Positions 17,023 to 27,584 of a DNA stretch of 64,000 nucleotides are shown one piece after another (the first letter of the stretch is position 1; each line of letters begins with the position of its first letter). The stretch is from Flavobacteriaceae bacterium PS02337. GTDB taxonomy: Bacteria; Bacteroidota; Bacteroidia; Flavobacteriales; Flavobacteriaceae. The position numbers and the translations under genes are program-made. The notes beneath the pieces were generated by a model that was given only the letters and a program-made list of their open reading frames with translations, did no database searches and was not told the origin of the DNA. The stretch lies in NCBI GenBank assembly GCA_029959285.1, contig JASCOE010000009.1:62001-126000 (forward strand). Direction: 5' to 3'.

Positions 17023-17451
17023 ATGAGTAAAGATTTAGAAAAATTCAAAGTAAGCAATAGTTTTACTTTTACAATTGAAGATAGTTTAGAAGAAGTTTGT
17101 AACGCACCAGAAGGAAGCGCTGGAATCTTTATAGTTTATGCTGTAGAAAATGATTCAAAAGAACTTATTATGGTAGGTTCTACTGGAACTGTTCAAAACG
17201 ACGGAACTTTAAAAAGTAAAAATGGTGGATTATATGATAAAATCGTAAACGGACATCAATTTGCAAAAACAGGAAGAAAATATTCTTGGCCAACGCAAAT
17301 GAAATTAGAAAATATTTCAGCTTTAGAAGTAGTTTGGTATGAAACGTTTAACGCAGATGTAAAAGCAATTCCAACAGCTGTAGAAGGACAAGTTTTACAA
17401 AATTTCTTAGATCAAAGTGCTGTATTGCCTAGATGGAATGTGGCTTTCTAA
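17023..17451 (+). CDS. GIY-YIG-like protein, divergent
   Basis: This 142-residue protein, MSKDLEKFKVSNSFTF onwards, has the layout of a GIY-YIG fold: GIFIVYAVEN (about 36-45) in place of GIY, ELIMVGSTGTV in place of YIG, a Lys-containing helix GLYDKIVNG where Arg is usual, and TAVEGQVLQNFL with a Glu at the position of the catalytic acid. The Tyr of YIG is replaced, so nuclease activity is uncertain. I chose the ATG at 17023; the earlier GTG at 16990 lies in an intergenic word repeat (CTTAG/CCTCAG). It is flanked by terminators on both sides and so is probably a single-gene unit. Confidence 0.55.
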   Translation: MSKDLEKFKVSNSFTFTIEDSLEEVCNAPEGSAGIFIVYAVENDSKELIMVGSTGTVQNDGTLKSKNGGLYDKIVNGHQFAKTGRKYSWPTQMKLENISALEVVWYETFNADVKAIPTAVEGQVLQNFLDQSAVLPRWNVAF

Positions 17452-17474
17452 TGAAATAGATTAAATATATTTAT

Positions 17475-17512
17475 AAAAGCCCTGCTAGTAATTATTAGCA
17501 GGGCTTTTTTGT
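17475..17512 (+). terminator. Terminator after the GIY-YIG-like gene
   Basis: AAAAGCCCTGCTA (17475-17487) pairs with TAGCAGGGCTTTT (17496-17508) and is followed by T residues. Confidence 0.9.
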
Positions 17513-17955
17513 TTTCAAAATTGAGGTGCGTTTTTGTAAGAGTGATTTAAAGCTTCTAAAAAGGATTTAATTTTAAAAACGTTAATTCAGATTTAGTTAA
17601 TTAAAATTTAAATTATAGTAAATTTAAGATTAAGTAAAAATAACAAGGCAAATACTGATAAATTTAGAAAAAGATGCTTTTTTTAAAGGGTAATTGGGTT
17701 TTTATCATTTGCTTTTCTATATTTATCACACAAAAACAAAAAATAATGTTAACATTTAATTCTTTTTGTATGAATTAATGATAGTCTGAAATGTAAAAAT
17801 CTTGTTTATTTTATGTTAAATAAAGATTTCATTTTAGAATATTGACATTAAGATTTAAAGACGTACCGAAATTTAATCCATGTAAATAATCCAGTTTTAT
17901 TTAAGAAATGCACTTCTAAAATGATTTGATTTTTACGCCTCAAAGTTAAAAGTAT
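17513..17955. other. 443-bp AT-rich gap before the sigma-factor gene
   Basis: I find no ORF, tRNA or strong hairpin here. Because the next gene heads the sigma/anti-sigma/Sus locus, the region should hold its promoter, but no TAnnTTTG box stands out near the ATG. Confidence 0.5.
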
Positions 17956-18561
17956 ATGAGCCAGATTTTAAAAACAAAAATGTTAGATGATTTTATTCTT
18001 TGGAATAATTTGAAAAATGGTGATGAAAAATCATTCTCTTTGCTTTTTGAAAAATATTATCGTGATTTAATTAGTTACGGAAATTCTCTTTCTCCATTTG
18101 CTGAAAAAGTACAAGATTGCATTCAAGATGTTTTTGCAGATATCTGGCTTTACAGAAATTCTCTTCAAGATAATGTAATTGTAAAAGCTTATTTGCTTTC
18201 TAGTGTTAGAAAAAGAATTGCGCGTTTGCACGAAAGAGATCATGTTTTTAGAAAAACAACTACTACAGATGTTTTAGAATTTCTTTTTGATTTTTCTATA
18301 GAAAATAATTTAGTTGAAGATGAAATCACGGCAGAGCGTGTTTTGCATCTCAATAAATTACTAAATGATCTTCCTGGGCGCCAAAAAGAAGCGCTTTATC
18401 TTCGTTATCATCAAGGACTTAGCGTAGATCAAATTGCAGATTTGTTAGATGTTAATTATCAATCTGCGAATAATTTGTTGCATCGCGGATTGCTAAGTCT
18501 TCGTAAAGAATGGAAAGGTAGTATTCCGCTTTTACTCCTTATATCTTCAGGGGTTTTTTAA
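17956..18561 (+). CDS. ECF RNA polymerase sigma factor, FecI type
   Basis: This 201-residue sigma-70 protein has region 2 (KNGDEKSFSLLFEKYYRDLISYG, then VQDCIQDVFADIWLYRNSL) and region 4 (LNDLPGRQKEALYLRYHQGLSVDQIADLLDVNYQSANNLLHRGLLSLRKEW). It has no sigma-1 or region 3, as expected for ECF factors. It is followed 90 bases later by a FecR anti-sigma gene and then a SusC receptor with an STN domain, the standard Bacteroidota transenvelope signalling cascade, so it very likely transcribes the susC locus when ligand is bound. The C terminus ends in a hydrophobic stretch (SIPLLLLISSGVF), common in this subgroup. Confidence 0.92.
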   Translation: MSQILKTKMLDDFILWNNLKNGDEKSFSLLFEKYYRDLISYGNSLSPFAEKVQDCIQDVFADIWLYRNSLQDNVIVKAYLLSSVRKRIARLHERDHVFRKTTTTDVLEFLFDFSIENNLVEDEITAERVLHLNKLLNDLPGRQKEALYLRYHQGLSVDQIADLLDVNYQSANNLLHRGLLSLRKEWKGSIPLLLLISSGVF

Positions 18562-18651
18562 AATTTTAAGAAAAAATCAAAAAAAAATCTTAAATAGGTG
18601 AGTATATAATAAAAAAAGTGTCCTCTATGTTTTTGTAACCTTAATAGTAAG

Positions 18652-19767
18652 ATGCAAAAACGTAACAATTATACCGAAATAGAAGACTTCTTAGCTGATG
18701 AATCTTTTCAATTATGGATTTTATCTAAAGTTGATGAACAAGGCTGGGAAGAATGGACTTTAGAAAATCTTGAAAGAGCCAAATTGGTCGAAGATGCAAG
18801 ACTTTTGTTGTTAGCAATGAAAGTTCCTGATTCTAAATTATCTTCACATGATGTTCACGAAGCCTTAAAGAAAACTTGGCAGAAGATTGAACAAGGAGAA
18901 TTACTTTCTCTAAATACTTCAAAAATTAAAAAATTAAAAACGCAACGTTATTGGATTAGCGGTATTGCGGCTGCAATTCTTATTGGTATTTTTTCAACTT
19001 GGTTTTTCAAAAGTGATATTTTGCCACAAGATAACGCGGTTACTTACAAAGAATTAGTTGAAGAAAACAACGAAGGTTTAGTTGAACAAACCAATAATAC
19101 CGAAAAATCTCAAATTGTGACTTTATCTGATGGAAGTTCAGTTCTGTTGCAACCAAATAGTAAATTAAGTTACCCTAAGATCTTTACCGGAAACGAAAGG
19201 AAGGTGTATTTATCCGGCGAAGGTTTCTTTGAAATTAGTAAAAATCCTAAAAAGCCTTTTTTCGTTTATGCTAACGAAATAGTTACTAGGGTTGTTGGTA
19301 CAAGTTTTAGAATTAAAGCTTTTCCAGACCAACAAAACGTTGAAGTTCTAGTTCGCACCGGTAAAGTAAGGGTAAAATCAAATGATTTAGTTCATTCTGA
19401 TAAAACGGAAGAGATTGTTTTGCTTCCGAATCAGGCGTTGCGTTTTGTGCGTAAAGATTTTGTTTTCAATAAAATAACCAATATTACTGAAGATCCGATT
19501 TTGGTAAATAGTGTTAGAAATATTGAACAGCTGAGTTTTGAATTTAATGATATTCCTGTAGCGCAAATTCTAGAAACGATCGAACAGGCTTATTTAGTTG
19601 ATATTGATTATCCGAAAGATAAATTGAAAGAATGCCGATTAACCACTTCATTAAGCGATCAGCCATTAGCCGAAAAACTCAAAATTATCTGTAAAAGTAT
19701 TGGCAATGACACCAATTATGAAATGAATGGAAATCAAATCGTTATTACTACTTCCGGCTGTAACTGA
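18652..19767 (+). CDS. FecR-type anti-sigma factor with DUF4974
   Basis: This 371-residue inner-membrane regulator has a cytoplasmic sigma-binding region (1-98) and one membrane segment (about 101-119, WISGIAAAILIGIFSTWFF). A periplasmic FecR domain follows (VTLSDGSSVLLQPNSKLSYP, VYLSGEGFFEISKNPKKPFFVYANEIVTRVVGTSF), then a C-terminal DUF4974 (LSFEFNDIPVAQILETIEQAY) that contacts the receptor STN domain. It is expected to hold the upstream sigma factor inactive until the SusC receptor signals. The gap of 222 bases before susC suggests that susC has its own sigma-dependent promoter. Confidence 0.93.
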   Translation: MQKRNNYTEIEDFLADESFQLWILSKVDEQGWEEWTLENLERAKLVEDARLLLLAMKVPDSKLSSHDVHEALKKTWQKIEQGELLSLNTSKIKKLKTQRYWISGIAAAILIGIFSTWFFKSDILPQDNAVTYKELVEENNEGLVEQTNNTEKSQIVTLSDGSSVLLQPNSKLSYPKIFTGNERKVYLSGEGFFEISKNPKKPFFVYANEIVTRVVGTSFRIKAFPDQQNVEVLVRTGKVRVKSNDLVHSDKTEEIVLLPNQALRFVRKDFVFNKITNITEDPILVNSVRNIEQLSFEFNDIPVAQILETIEQAYLVDIDYPKDKLKECRLTTSLSDQPLAEKLKIICKSIGNDTNYEMNGNQIVITTSGCN

Positions 19768-19989
19768 TTTAGTAGTATTCAATAAAAAAAATATAGAAAC
19801 CAAAACCAAACTGATTGTCCAAAAAAAAACTTTTAACTGCCTATGTAACAAAATGAATGCATAAAAAAAGTGCCGAAAATGCTGTAACATAATCGACACT
19901 TAAATAGATTAAATCGCTCTCTGTAAAGAGTAATTTATGATGTTTCTTAAAATACACTCGAATAGTATTAATCAAAACAAACCAAAATT
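19768..19989. promoter_or_regulatory. Intergenic region before susC, likely promoter of the uptake operon
   Basis: This 222-bp non-coding region separates the anti-sigma gene from susC. By family logic it should hold the promoter used by the adjacent ECF sigma factor, but I cannot identify its boxes. Weak inverted words AGTGCCGA and TCGACACT occur at about 19868-19902. Confidence 0.35.
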
Positions 19990-22900
19990 ATGAAAAAACC
20001 TGTTGTCAAGCAACGATTACTTCACCAAATCATGAAAATAACGCTGTTTCAATTTGTGTTAGCACTTATATTTTCAAGTGTTACGATGGCAAATAATGTA
20101 AATGGGCAGAAAAAATTAGATACTAAAGTAACTATTACACTAGAAAATCTAAGTTTGGATAACGCTTTATCGAAAATCGAAAAGTCTGCTCATGTAAAAT
20201 TTTCTTATAATTCTAGACTTCCACAACTTACTCAAAAGGTTAGTATTGAGGCAAATCAAGAAACTTTGTCTAGTATTCTGAGTAGAATATTAGTACCATT
20301 TAATATAACTTTTTCAGAAGTTAGCAATCAGATTGTGCTTCAGAAAAATGCTGTTGCTTCTTTTTCTAATGCAAACAATCACGATTCTTTGTTTGAATTA
20401 TTGACATTTGGACCAATCATTAAAGGAAAAGTTACAGATCAAACTGGCAGCCCGCTTCCTGGCGCAACTATTATGGCTAAGGGAACAAAAACTGCTGTTT
20501 TAACAGATTTTGATGGAAATTTCAGTATCGAAATGCCAGCAAATGTTACGCGTCTTGTGATTTCTTATGTTGGTATGGAAACTAAAGAAATTGGAATCGA
20601 AAATACTACACCAACTATTGTTTTAACAGAAGCTGGTCAAGATCTTAAAGAGGTTGTCATTACAACTGGATACGAAAAAACTTCAAAAAGAACATTTACT
20701 GGAGCAATTAGTAAAATTTCTGGTGCCGAATTAAAAGTAGATGGAGTTGTAGATGTTAGCAGAATGATTGAAGGAAAAGCTGCCGGAGTTACAGTACAAA
20801 ACGTTACAGGTACATTTGGTACAGCTCCTAAAATTACTGTTCGTGGATCTTCTTCGATTTTTGGAGATACAAAGCCATTATGGGTAATTGATGGTGTTGT
20901 TCAAGAAGATATTATCAATATTACTTTTGCAGATTTAGCTTCTGGAAACTCAGAAACTTTATTGAGTTCTTCTGTTGCAGGATTAAATGCAAATGATATT
21001 CAAAGTGTTGAAATTCTTAAAGATGCATCTGCTACTTCAATCTATGGTTCAAGATCATTAAACGGAGTTGTGGTTGTTACAACAAAACAAGGACGTAGAG
21101 ATTCTCCATTAAAAGTAAGTTATAATTTAGAGCAAACAGTAAGAAGTGTTCCAAGTTATACGCAATACGATATTTTGAATTCTCAGGAATCAATGAGTAT
21201 TTTTAAAGAAATGGAATCTAAAGGTTTCCTTGATTTACCATCTACTGTACAAGGTAGATATGGTGGAGTTTACAATATTTTGGGTAGAGCAATTAATACT
21301 TATGTGCCAGAAACTGGAGGATATTTAGTTAATAATGATCCTGTAAGCCGTAATAATTTCTTAAGAAAATATGAATTGGCAAATACAGATTGGTTCAACG
21401 TTTTATTTAGACCATCTATTACACAAAATCACTCATTGAGTTTTTCTGGTGGTGGAAAAAATAACACATTCTACGCTTCGTTAGGTTACTACACAGATCC
21501 AGGATGGACGATTGCTGATAATGTTAAACAATTATCATCTAACATTAAAGGTACATTTTATATCAATGACAGATTAAATCTTACGTTGTCTACTTTGGCG
21601 TCTATTAGAGATCAAGGTGCTCCAGGAACTTACGAAAGCCAAAAAGATCAGGTATTTGGAAAAGTAACTAGAGATTTTGATATCAACCCTTTTAGTTATG
21701 TTTTAAATACAAGTAGAACTTTAAGACCATATGACGAAAATGGTAATTTAGAGTATTATAGAAATAACTGGGCTCCAATGAATATTATCAACGAATTGAA
21801 AACTAACTTTTTAGAGATTCAAGTAAAAGATATTCGTTTCCAATTAGATTTAGATTATAAAATTACACCGCATTTAACTTACAATTTGACTGGATCTGCA
21901 CGTTATGCAAATACAACCAGAGAGCACAAAATTTTAGAAAGTTCGAATGTAGTTGGAGCTTACAATGCAATGGAAACTACTATTGTAAGAGATCAAAACA
22001 TCTTTTTATACAAAGATCCAAACGATTTAACTGCTCCAGCGGTTTCAGTTCTTCCAAATGGAGGTTTCTTGAGAAAGTTTACAAATGACATGACTTCTTA
22101 TAATATTAGAAATAGTTTTAGTTATAGAAATACTTTTGCTGATAAACACGAGCTTGAAGGTTTATTCGGAACTGAATTAAGATCTGTTGACAGAAATAGC
22201 GACAACTTTACTGCAGCTGGACTTCAGTATGATAGAGGACTTACAGCATTTACAGATCCTAGATTAATTGAAAAAATCATTAATGAAGGAAACTCTTATT
22301 ATGGTTTTAATGAAGAAAGAGAGCGCACTGTTGGTTTCTTTGGTAAAGTAGGTTATACTTACGATCGTCGTTATACAGCTTCTGTAACAGGACGTTATGA
22401 TGGATCTAACAGACAAGGAAATAGCGATTCTTCTCGTTGGTTGCCAACTTATACTTTTAGTGGCAAATGGAATCTTTCTGAAGAAAATTTCATGAAAAAT
22501 GTAAAAACAATAAACAATTTAGCGCTTAGAGGTTCTTATGGTTTAACTGCAACTGCAGGACCTGCAACGAACTCTTAGGCTATTTACAAAAGTTTTATTT
22601 CAAATCGTTTAAATCTAGATGATAGAGAAACAGGTATCGAAATCGATCAATTGCAAAATGGTGATTTGACTTGGGAAAAACAATTTGAAACAAATATTGG
22701 ACTTGATTTAGGAATGTTCAATAATAGAGTACAATTGGTTACTGATGTTTACCGTCGTAAAGCATTTGATTTGGTTGATTATGTAATTACTTCAGGTATT
22801 GGAGGTCAGAGAATTAAGCAAGGAAATAACGCAAATATGGAGACTAAAGGTATCGAACTTGGTATTACAACTCAAAATTTTGCTGGTAAAGATTTTAAAT

Positions 22901-23694
22901 GGTCAACAACACTTAATTTCTCAGTTTTTAATCAAGAAATTACAAAATTGGAAAATAAACCAACTGTTTTTGATTTAGTTGATGGAAATGGTGGAAACGC
23001 AATTGGACACCCTAGAAATTCAATTTATTCGTATCAATTTACAGGATTAAACAACCAAGGTCTTCCAACATTTGTGATGGCGCCAGGTGAAACAGATAAT
23101 ATTACTGGAGCAAATTTTCAAGATAATGATGATGTTACAAAATATTTGAAATATGAAGGATCTATTGAGCCAAATAAATCTGTTGGTTTAGCAAATACTT
23201 TCACATACAAAAACTGGTCATTATATGTATTTATTGTTGGTTCAGGAGGAAATAAAGTACGTTTAAATCCAGCTTATGATAGCCAATATGATGATTTAAC
23301 TGTATTTACAAAAGATTTTACAAATCGTTGGATTAATCCAGGTGACGAAAATTTCACAAACGTACCAGTTATTGCAGACAAAAGATTAATTACAGATTAC
23401 GGTGGACAAAGTTCTTTACAAAGAGCATATAACACTTACAATTATTCTGATGTTAGAATTGCCGATGGTGATTTCGTAAGATTGAAAAATATCTCTTTAA
23501 GCTGGGAATTTCCAAAAGATTTCAAGAGAAAATTAGGAGTAAACACATTTACATTAAAAGGATCAGCAGTTAACCCTTGGTTGATTTATTCTGATAAAAA
23601 ATTAAATGGTCAAGATCCAGAGTTCCGTAATACAGGAGGAGTTGCATTTCCAATTACTTCACAGTATACATTCACTTTAAATGTTTCATTATAA
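19990..23694 (+). pseudogene. SusC/RagA TonB-dependent receptor interrupted by an in-frame TAG
   Basis: Reading frame 19990-23694 encodes about 1234 codons of a SusC-type outer-membrane receptor but has one TAG at 22576-22578. After it the same frame continues to the normal end (AIYKSFISNRLNLDDRETG onwards). Domains: signal peptide (1-40), STN signalling domain (about 45-115), carboxypeptidase-regulatory-like domain (about 145-225, IKGKVTDQTGSPLPGATIMAKG), plug (about 228-370) and barrel ending YTFTLNVSL. The stop falls in the barrel after residue 862, so the product would lack the last third, including the C-terminal strand needed for assembly. A single substitution from CAG or TTG would explain it. 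Sequencing error, recent inactivation or suppression cannot be told apart here; all downstream genes look intact. Confidence 0.85.
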
Positions 23695-23705
23695 TTAAGT
23701 TAATT

Positions 23706-25184
23706 ATGAAAAATATAAAAATAGCACTTTCATTATTATTAGTGATTTCTCTTAGCAGCTGTGATGAATTTCTTTCTGAAACGCCAGATAACAGAACACA
23801 AATAGATACTGCAGATAAAATATCAGAATTATTGGTTAATGCATATCCGAGTGGAGGAACTTATATGGACTTTGCAGAAACAATGTCTGATAATGCTTCT
23901 GATGGACAATTACCAGAAACTTTGCCAAAAAATGAGCAAAATTATAACTGGGAAATGAATACAGAAACAAACATCGATACTCAAGCCAATTATTGGGATG
24001 CTTGTTACAGAGCAATTGCACACGCAAACAAAGCTTTGCAAGCCATTGAAGAACAAGGGAATCCAACTAGTTTAAATGCTCAAAGAGGTGAAGCATTATT
24101 AGCTAGAGCTTATTCTCACTTTATGCTTGTTTCTTTTTGGTCTCAAAGATATAATCCAGCTACAGCAGATAAGGATTTGGGAATTCCGTATGTTACTGAA
24201 CCAGAAGAAGTATTAATTAAAAAATATACTAGAAATACAGTTAAAGAAGTTTTCGATTTTATTCAAAAAGATATTGAAGAAGGAATAAAAATTGTTGGAA
24301 ATAATTATTCTGAGCCTAAATTTCACTTTACAAAAGAAGCAGCAAATGCATTTGCTAGCCGTTTTTATTTAATAAAAGGAGATTGGGATAAAGTTTTGGA
24401 AGTTTCAGCAGGAATTGGTTCTAAACCAGTTGGTAAATTAAGAAACTACTTGGCATTTACAGCTTTAGATCCTAACTTACAATTTATAGAATATGCAAAA
24501 GCAGGAGAACAAGCAAATCTATTAGTAGTTTCTGCGTATTCTATTTATGCTAGAGCAAGCAGCCGTAACAGATTTTATCTTTCTGGAAATAAAAGTCCAG
24601 AAATTATGGGTACTGCAACTAATATTTATGGAAAAGCATGGTTGTATAAAACCTATTCATACAACAGCAGTATGACTGTTTTTTCACCAAAGTTTAAAGA
24701 GTATTTTAAATACACAAACCTAACGGCAAATATCGGAGAACCTTATTTAGGAACAGTTCTTTTATCTTATGATGAATTTTATTTGAATAGAATAGAAGCA
24801 CTTGTAATGAAAAATCAGATTGCAGAAGCAAATGCTGAGTTAGAATATTTCTTAGGAACTAGAACTACAGGATATAACGCAACAACAGATAAACTTACAG
24901 AAGCAAAAGTTGTAGCAAAATATCCAGTAATTGCAGATGAATACACTCCTTTTTATGAAATGACACCTGTACAAACTTCATATGTAAAAGCAATTGCAGA
25001 AACAAGAAGAAGAGATTTTATTCACGAAGGAATTAGATGGTTTGATGTGAAACGTTTTAACATTGTTGTAAGTCACGAAACATTCAATAAACCAACCAAT
25101 ATTCTACAGAAAAATGATAATCGTAGAGCATTACAAATACCATTGAGTGCATCAAGCAACGGAGTAGAAAAAAATCCTAGATAA
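23706..25184 (+). CDS. SusD/RagB nutrient-binding outer-membrane lipoprotein
   Basis: This 492-residue partner of SusC has a lipoprotein signal MKNIKIALSLLLVISLSSC with the lipid Cys at residue 19, followed by DEFLSETPDNRTQI. It has the helical SusD core, with ANYWDACYRAIAHANKAL and RGEALLARAYSHFMLVSFWSQRY as typical TPR-like helices, and ends in the conserved RRRDFIHEGIRWFDVKRFNI and the final RALQIPLSASS. It acts as the hinged lid over the SusC barrel at the cell surface. It begins 11 bases after the susC frame ends, so it is co-transcribed. Confidence 0.95.
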   Translation: MKNIKIALSLLLVISLSSCDEFLSETPDNRTQIDTADKISELLVNAYPSGGTYMDFAETMSDNASDGQLPETLPKNEQNYNWEMNTETNIDTQANYWDACYRAIAHANKALQAIEEQGNPTSLNAQRGEALLARAYSHFMLVSFWSQRYNPATADKDLGIPYVTEPEEVLIKKYTRNTVKEVFDFIQKDIEEGIKIVGNNYSEPKFHFTKEAANAFASRFYLIKGDWDKVLEVSAGIGSKPVGKLRNYLAFTALDPNLQFIEYAKAGEQANLLVVSAYSIYARASSRNRFYLSGNKSPEIMGTATNIYGKAWLYKTYSYNSSMTVFSPKFKEYFKYTNLTANIGEPYLGTVLLSYDEFYLNRIEALVMKNQIAEANAELEYFLGTRTTGYNATTDKLTEAKVVAKYPVIADEYTPFYEMTPVQTSYVKAIAETRRRDFIHEGIRWFDVKRFNIVVSHETFNKPTNILQKNDNRRALQIPLSASSNGVEKNPR

Positions 25185-25202
25185 AACTAAAATTTAATTA
25201 TT

Positions 25203-26063
25203 ATGAAAATTGTAAATAAATATAAAAAAATAGCGGTATTTGTTGGGGTTTTAGCTTTAGCTGCTTGCGCGCACGAAGACCAGCCAACAGAAAGCCAATT
25301 AGATTATAATCAGCCATCTAAAACAGATTTAGATAAATGGATTGATGCCAATTATCTTGTTCCGTACAACATTAATGCACAATATAAATGGAACCAAAAT
25401 ACAGTAGATAATACAAGATATTTGTTTCCGCCAACAATTAGTAAAGTACAGCCAGCATTAGAAATCGTAAAGCAAATCTGGTTACAGAGTTATGCAAAAA
25501 TTGCTGGTGCAGATTTCGTTAAGAAAATTGCTCCAAGAGAAATTGTTTTAGTAGGAGGAGTTAACTCTAACTCAAACGGTACAAGAACACTTGGTATTGC
25601 AGAAGGCGGACAAAGAATAACGCTTTTTGAGGTTGATAATTTAAACAAAACAAATCGTGCTGTTGTGCAAGAATTTATTCATACTATTCAACACGAATAT
25701 GTTCACATTTTAAATCAAACAAAGCCTTTTGATGAGCAAGCTTGGGGAAAAATTACGCCTTCAGGATATACTGCAACTTGGCACCTTGAAGCAACATCAA
25801 CATCTAGAGAATTAGGTTTTATTACTAGTTATGCTAGATCAAATGTGGTCGAAGATTTTGCAGAAACGGCTTCAATTATTCTGATTAGTTCAAAAGCAGA
25901 ATATGCAGCAATTTTGGCAGGTATTACAAGTGCAAAAGCGAAAGCAGATATTCAGAAAAAAGAAGCAATTGTTGTTCAGTATTTTAAAGATACTTTCAAT
26001 ATTGATTTTTATGCTTTGAGAGATGAAGCTGAAAAGAATACTACTTATGTGATTAATAACTAA
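25203..26063 (+). CDS. Substrate import-associated zinc metallohydrolase lipoprotein
   Basis: This 286-residue surface lipoprotein (signal ending ALAACAHED, lipid Cys about residue 22) has a zinc metallopeptidase motif HEYVH within IQHEYVHILNQ and a downstream HLEATSTSRELGFITSYA. This matches the family found beside SusC/SusD pairs (LP_HExxH with TonB). It probably cuts a protein or peptide substrate at the cell surface, with products taken up by the neighbouring transporter; the substrate is unknown. It starts 18 bases after susD. Confidence 0.85.
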   Translation: MKIVNKYKKIAVFVGVLALAACAHEDQPTESQLDYNQPSKTDLDKWIDANYLVPYNINAQYKWNQNTVDNTRYLFPPTISKVQPALEIVKQIWLQSYAKIAGADFVKKIAPREIVLVGGVNSNSNGTRTLGIAEGGQRITLFEVDNLNKTNRAVVQEFIHTIQHEYVHILNQTKPFDEQAWGKITPSGYTATWHLEATSTSRELGFITSYARSNVVEDFAETASIILISSKAEYAAILAGITSAKAKADIQKKEAIVVQYFKDTFNIDFYALRDEAEKNTTYVINN

Positions 26064-26097
26064 TTAACCAACAATTATAAACTTTAAAAAAGGTATT

Positions 26098-27459
26098 ATG
26101 AAAATAAAAAATATATTCAAGTATTTAGTTGTTGCATCACTTATCGTGCAGCTAACAGCTTGTACAAGTACAGAAGTTGAACAAAAGTTTGATAAAACAC
26201 CAACAGAACGTTTGAATCTGCAAAAAAGCGAATTAAAAGATGCGCTTCTTGCTTCTCCAGATGGTTGGAAAGCGGTTTATTTTACAGACGATACACAATT
26301 AGGAGGTTTCACTCATTTGTTCAAATTTACTGCAGATGGAAAAGTTGAAATGGCTTCAGATTTTGATGCTACAACAACTTCTAGATTGACAAGTGAATAC
26401 GATATTCAGTTAGGAAGTACTGTAAGTTTAGTTTTTACAACCAAAAACAGAATCCATTTATTATCAGATTCAAGTCCACTATCTAATCCAACACCGGCTT
26501 TGCTTGGAAAAGGATATTTAGGAGATTTTCAGTTTTTATATTACGGACAAGAAAATGGAGAACTTATTTTTAGACCAAATAGAACTGCTGGAGATAGTAA
26601 TGCAAAAGAAATTCGTTTTGTAAAAGCAACAGCTCAAGATTGGACAGATCTTCCTAAAAATATTACCATGATGGCTAATGTTATAGGGGCGAATACTAGA
26701 CCATTATTCAGATTATTTGAAACTAATGATGGAACTACAAAACATCAATTTGATTTTACATTTGCAACTAGATCAAGATTCTCTACTGCAAATTCTATTG
26801 AAACAGGTTCTACAGCAACAAACAATATGGGAATTGCTTATACTCCGACTGGAATTATAGTAAGTCCAGCTGTTGAAGTTGGTGGGCAAAAACTTAAAGA
26901 TTTTGTTTACAATGCTACAGATGGAAGTTTTACAGCAACAGGAACAAATGGAGTAACTGCAAGTATTAAATATTCTACAGTACCATTAGTTTTAACTGAT
27001 GATTATAAAAATTTATTGGCTGGAAAACCACAAATGGTATTCGGATATATTTCGGCAAATTTAGCTACGGCGCCATCAAATTCAGCTTATTTCAACAATT
27101 TAATTGCTAAAGTAAATGCAACTTTGCCAGCGACTCAGCAAATTGCCAGAGTTCAAATTGTATTTAATAATGCAGTTAACGGAAGCTATATTCAGTATCA
27201 ATTTAATGGAGGAAAAGCGGCAATTGCGCATTTTGTAACTACAAAAGAAGATGCTGTAAACAAAACAATTATTTTAACTGATGACGGATGGACGCACAAT
27301 TTAGCAACTAGAGCTTTCTTGTTAGAACTTGATGCTGAATTGACAAATCCAAAAGGATTATACGTAAAGAAAGAAGCTTTTAGAATAACATTTAGTAACA
27401 CTATTTACACATTTACAAGTGCTGCTAGTAATTTTAGAATGACTTCTTACCAATTATAA
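26098..27459 (+). CDS. DUF4302 lipoprotein
   Basis: This 453-residue protein has a lipoprotein signal (LIVQLTACTSTEVEQKF) and the DUF4302 start KTPTERLNLQKSELKDALLASPDGWKAVYFTDDTQLGGFTHLFKF, followed by beta-rich sequence with repeated Thr/Asn-rich strands to the C terminus. DUF4302 proteins regularly follow the SusC-SusD-HExxH set and are presumed surface accessory binding proteins. It is the last gene of the locus and is followed by a terminator. Confidence 0.85.
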   Translation: MKIKNIFKYLVVASLIVQLTACTSTEVEQKFDKTPTERLNLQKSELKDALLASPDGWKAVYFTDDTQLGGFTHLFKFTADGKVEMASDFDATTTSRLTSEYDIQLGSTVSLVFTTKNRIHLLSDSSPLSNPTPALLGKGYLGDFQFLYYGQENGELIFRPNRTAGDSNAKEIRFVKATAQDWTDLPKNITMMANVIGANTRPLFRLFETNDGTTKHQFDFTFATRSRFSTANSIETGSTATNNMGIAYTPTGIIVSPAVEVGGQKLKDFVYNATDGSFTATGTNGVTASIKYSTVPLVLTDDYKNLLAGKPQMVFGYISANLATAPSNSAYFNNLIAKVNATLPATQQIARVQIVFNNAVNGSYIQYQFNGGKAAIAHFVTTKEDAVNKTIILTDDGWTHNLATRAFLLELDAELTNPKGLYVKKEAFRITFSNTIYTFTSAASNFRMTSYQL

Positions 27460-27488
27460 TATTTTAGTTTTGGTTTAATTTCGAGGAA

Positions 27489-27517
27489 AGGCAGTTCTTT
27501 ACTGAACTGCTTTTTTT
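27489..27517 (+). terminator. Terminator of the Sus-type uptake operon
   Basis: GCAGTTC (27491-27497) pairs with GAACTGC (27504-27510), followed by seven T residues. Confidence 0.85.
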
Positions 27518-27584
27518 AAGATAAACCCAATTAAAAAAATCGAAACCATTTAATCTATTTGTTTATCCTTTTATTGAATTTGCG

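Noticed and set aside
22576-22578. Recoding of TAG as pyrrolysine or programmed readthrough in susC
   Set aside because: There is no pyrrolysine machinery or readthrough signal in the window, and nothing in SusC function calls for it; a simple nonsense change is more likely.
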